This document shows positions 62,617 to 64,000 of a stretch of 64,000 nt of DNA, piece by piece (the first letter of the stretch is position 1; the number at the start of each line of letters is the position of its first letter). Position numbers and translations under genes: made by a program. The notes under the pieces are model-generated. The model saw only the letters and a program-made list of their open reading frames with translations. It ran no database searches and was not told the DNA's origin. Origin of the DNA: CAIQPV01 sp963719855 (GTDB taxonomy: Bacteria > Pseudomonadota > Gammaproteobacteria > Burkholderiales > Gallionellaceae); contig CAVRDK010000002.1 in assembly GCA_963719855.1 (NCBI GenBank), positions 248,001 through 312,000 of the forward strand, given 5' to 3'.

Positions 62617-62775
62617 CTAGCCGTCGGCAGGCCCGGGCAAGTCCTCGAAGAAAAGAGCTAGTGCCTCTTGCAGATTATCTATCGCTTCTTGTTCAGTCGC
62701 ACCGCGACATTCCAAGTCAAGATCGGCGCACCGCGCGATGAATACGCCGTTTTCCTTGATGATCACATAGTTCAT
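62617..62775 (-). CDS. Short solitary HicB-like protein
   Basis: A 52-residue protein with the HicB N-terminal fold (VIIKENGVFIARCADLDLE, GATEQEAIDNLQEALALFFED) but no DNA-binding tail and no adjacent HicA. ATG 62775 is preferred; ATG 62802 adds nine basic residues. It may be an orphan antitoxin or a small regulator. Confidence 0.6.
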   Translation of the reverse strand: MNYVIIKENGVFIARCADLDLECRGATEQEAIDNLQEALALFFEDLPGPADG

Positions 62776-62858
62776 GCTTTGCTTGCGTTTCCTGGTTTTC
62801 ATGGCGATAAGTGTATTGCTGCTTTAATAGTTGCAATTAACCCAAATAATCCATTAGA

Positions 62859-62978
62859 CCGTTCGTGGTGAGCCCTTCGGTAAACTCAGGAGAGCCTTGT
62901 CGAACCACTTGTGCTGTAGAACAAACCCTTCGACAAGCTCAGGCGGGTGCCCGACCAAAAGCTCTATGGGGCGAACGG
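62859..62978. repeat. 120-bp element with CCGTTCG/CGAACGG ends, copy 1
   Basis: It starts CCGTTCGTGGTGAGCCCTTC and ends CTCTATGGGGCGAACGG, so its 7-base ends are inverted. A second copy, with a longer and different middle, is at 63468-63610. Its inner part contains the CTTCGACAAGCTCAGG motif. It accounts for most of the 306-base gap before the next gene. Confidence 0.75.
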
Positions 62979-63108
62979 GTGCTGGCAAATCATATCGTAT
63001 CGCTCCTAATGGATTATCTGGGATTAAAGGGGCAGGTTCGATTTTTTCTGTGGCTATCTTACTCGACTGTCGCCGCGTCCGCAGCAAGGATGGGATAAAC
63101 TATGCGCC

Positions 63109-63426
63109 ATGCAGATAAAATTTCTTTCCAATACCACGGCAAAACCTCCCGGCCTGTTGCGAAAATCACTCGCTTTTGTCGCGACTACAGCACTGATCGT
63201 TTTGGGGCTGATGTTCTCGGCGGTGTTGTTTGCGATCATCCTCGTCGTCGGTGCGACAGCCGGGGCTTACCTGTGGTGGAAGACCCGCGAACTGCGCAAG
63301 CTGATGCGGAATTTCCCCCCGCGTAGCGTGTCGATGGATGAGCAGATAGTCGAGGGGGAGGTGATTAGAGGCGAAGTGATTGAGGGAGAGGTGATTCGTG
63401 TGGTTGAAACCTGGGATGAGCGTTAA
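63109..63426 (+). CDS. Small membrane protein with GEVI repeats
   Basis: A 105-residue protein with a long hydrophobic segment (about 22-55, LIVLGLMFSAVLFAIILVVG) followed by WWKTRELRKLMRNFPP. An acidic tail repeats the motif GEVI three times (VEGEVIRGEVIEGEVIRVVE). I do not recognise a function. It stands between two copies of the CCGTTCG element. Confidence 0.6.
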   Translation: MQIKFLSNTTAKPPGLLRKSLAFVATTALIVLGLMFSAVLFAIILVVGATAGAYLWWKTRELRKLMRNFPPRSVSMDEQIVEGEVIRGEVIEGEVIRVVETWDER

Positions 63427-63467
63427 ATTTAAATTCCTCTTTTGCACCAAGAAGAGTACGACTTAAA

Positions 63468-63610
63468 CCGTTCGTGGTGAGCCCTTCGATAAACTCAGGA
63501 GAGCCTTGTCGAACCATTCTCGGAGGAAGACAAGACATCAATGTGATAGCTTGCTAACCCTTCGACAAGCTAAGGCAGGTGCCCGACCAAAAGCTCTATG
63601 GGGCGAACGG
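63468..63610. repeat. 143-bp element with CCGTTCG/CGAACGG ends, copy 2
   Basis: Left and right thirds are almost the same as copy 1 at 62859-62978, but the centre (TCTCGGAGGAAGACAAGACA on) is unrelated. Together the two copies flank the small membrane protein gene in the same orientation. Confidence 0.75.
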
Positions 63611-63649
63611 ACTTGTTCAGCGTTTCCCTCTTTATTCAAAGGTTATCCG

Positions 63650-64000
63650 ATGCACCCAGTCCATAATGTTGATGCAATTCTCTTGCTGGCCTTGTCGCAT
63701 GCTGCCAAGCGCCGCCCGGCAGAGCTGGTCGAGATCATCGCTGCGGTCGACCTGACGCAAGAGGTTAGGCCTCCCGCAAGCAAATTGTCCGAGTCGTTTG
63801 CTCGGCTCTTCGAACACGGTTTGATCTGCGCGCAGGATGGCGGCTACGCACTGACGCCCAATGCGCTGCCGATACTGTCCGGCCATGCGAAGAAAGCCAA
63901 TGCTCAGGAACGCATCCAAAACATCAAGGAAAATCTCGCCGCGTACCGACTTAAAGGCGAGCACGAACTCGTATTGGTGGAGGAAAAACAAATCGCCGAA
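63650..64000 (+). CDS. Hypothetical protein, 3' end outside window
   Basis: The frame opens at ATG 63650, with AAAGG eight bases upstream, and is still open at the window end (117 codons). The first 90 residues look like a small helical/winged-helix domain (AILLLALSHAAKRRPAELVE, FARLFEHGLICAQDGGYALT). The rest is a charged helix. No function is recognised. Confidence 0.6.
   Translation, partial: MHPVHNVDAILLLALSHAAKRRPAELVEIIAAVDLTQEVRPPASKLSESFARLFEHGLICAQDGGYALTPNALPILSGHAKKANAQERIQNIKENLAAYRLKGEHELVLVEEKQIAE

Noticed and set aside
63632..63991. 119-codon minus-strand frame at the right end
   Set aside because: The plus-strand frame from 63650 has a ribosome site and a better protein-like composition; the minus frame mirrors it.
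1..64000. tRNA, rRNA or riboswitch genes
   Set aside because: No cloverleaf, rRNA core sequence or known riboswitch consensus was recognised by eye; a covariance-model scan would be needed to exclude small RNAs.

Overview
The window reads as a chromosome segment of a betaproteobacterium. The best fit is the Nitrosomonadales/Gallionellaceae side. This is inferred from gene order and protein families, because no rRNA or marker database could be consulted. Supporting signs are the block gyrA-serC-pheA-hisC-aroF-tyrA-(aroA-cmk fusion)-rpsA-ihfB-lapA-lapB-pyrF-hldE1-hldD, the block rpsT-argD-argF-argG-ppnP-yajQ, many c-di-GMP proteins, and numerous short GC-rich palindromic intergenic repeats. No rRNA, tRNA or CRISPR was seen.

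Layout. 1-2.2 kb (minus): hom (cut by the window edge) and alaA, divergent from an Mth938-like gene. 2.9-10.3 kb: PilZ protein, old yellow enzyme, TonB-like protein, Hsp33, aldo/keto reductase, HD-GYP protein and a small NTP-pyrophosphatase-like protein. 10.4-29.3 kb (plus): the long housekeeping run from gyrA to hldD. It is interrupted between tyrA and aroA by a 2.2-kb island (hicA, hicB and two unknown genes, one with a phage-head-morphogenesis-like C-terminus) bracketed by about 53-bp inverted repeats. 29.5-31.8 kb: frameshifted Spy/CpxP-like periplasmic gene followed by an OmpR/EnvZ-type two-component pair whose sensor has a His/Pro-rich periplasmic loop. 32.1-34.5 kb: a FlaG-like gene flanked by two related low-complexity repeat proteins of unknown function, the first behind a near-perfect sigma-28 promoter. 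34.9-36.8 kb: a DUF3443 (frameshifted)/DUF2844 pair.

36.9-42.3 kb (minus): yajQ, ppnP, argG, a thioesterase, argF, argD, rpsT. 42.5 kb: murJ. 44.2-53.7 kb: a signalling region with a NarL-type regulator, a PAS histidine kinase, a sigma factor containing only region 2, a histidine-kinase remnant joined in frame to a REC-PAS-GGDEF protein, two small envelope proteins and a GGDEF-EAL protein. The last is followed by an outer-membrane barrel protein and a cupredoxin, suggesting a copper- or redox-linked c-di-GMP module. 55.6-57.6 kb (minus): two TPM-domain proteins and LemA. 57.9-64 kb: RlmN-like radical SAM enzyme, a broken ParE-type toxin with intact antitoxin, an unknown two-gene pair divergent from an S24-like protein, a second radical SAM protein, a solitary HicB-like protein, a small membrane protein and a partial gene at the edge.

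How the genes work together: the central run supplies aromatic amino acids, serine, DNA supercoiling, translation and LPS core precursors. The minus-strand arg block makes arginine. The accessory parts are mostly sensing and signalling. At least three genes (29560, 34954, 59577) carry single-base frameshifts, two of them at G or C runs, so either recent decay or assembly error should be considered.
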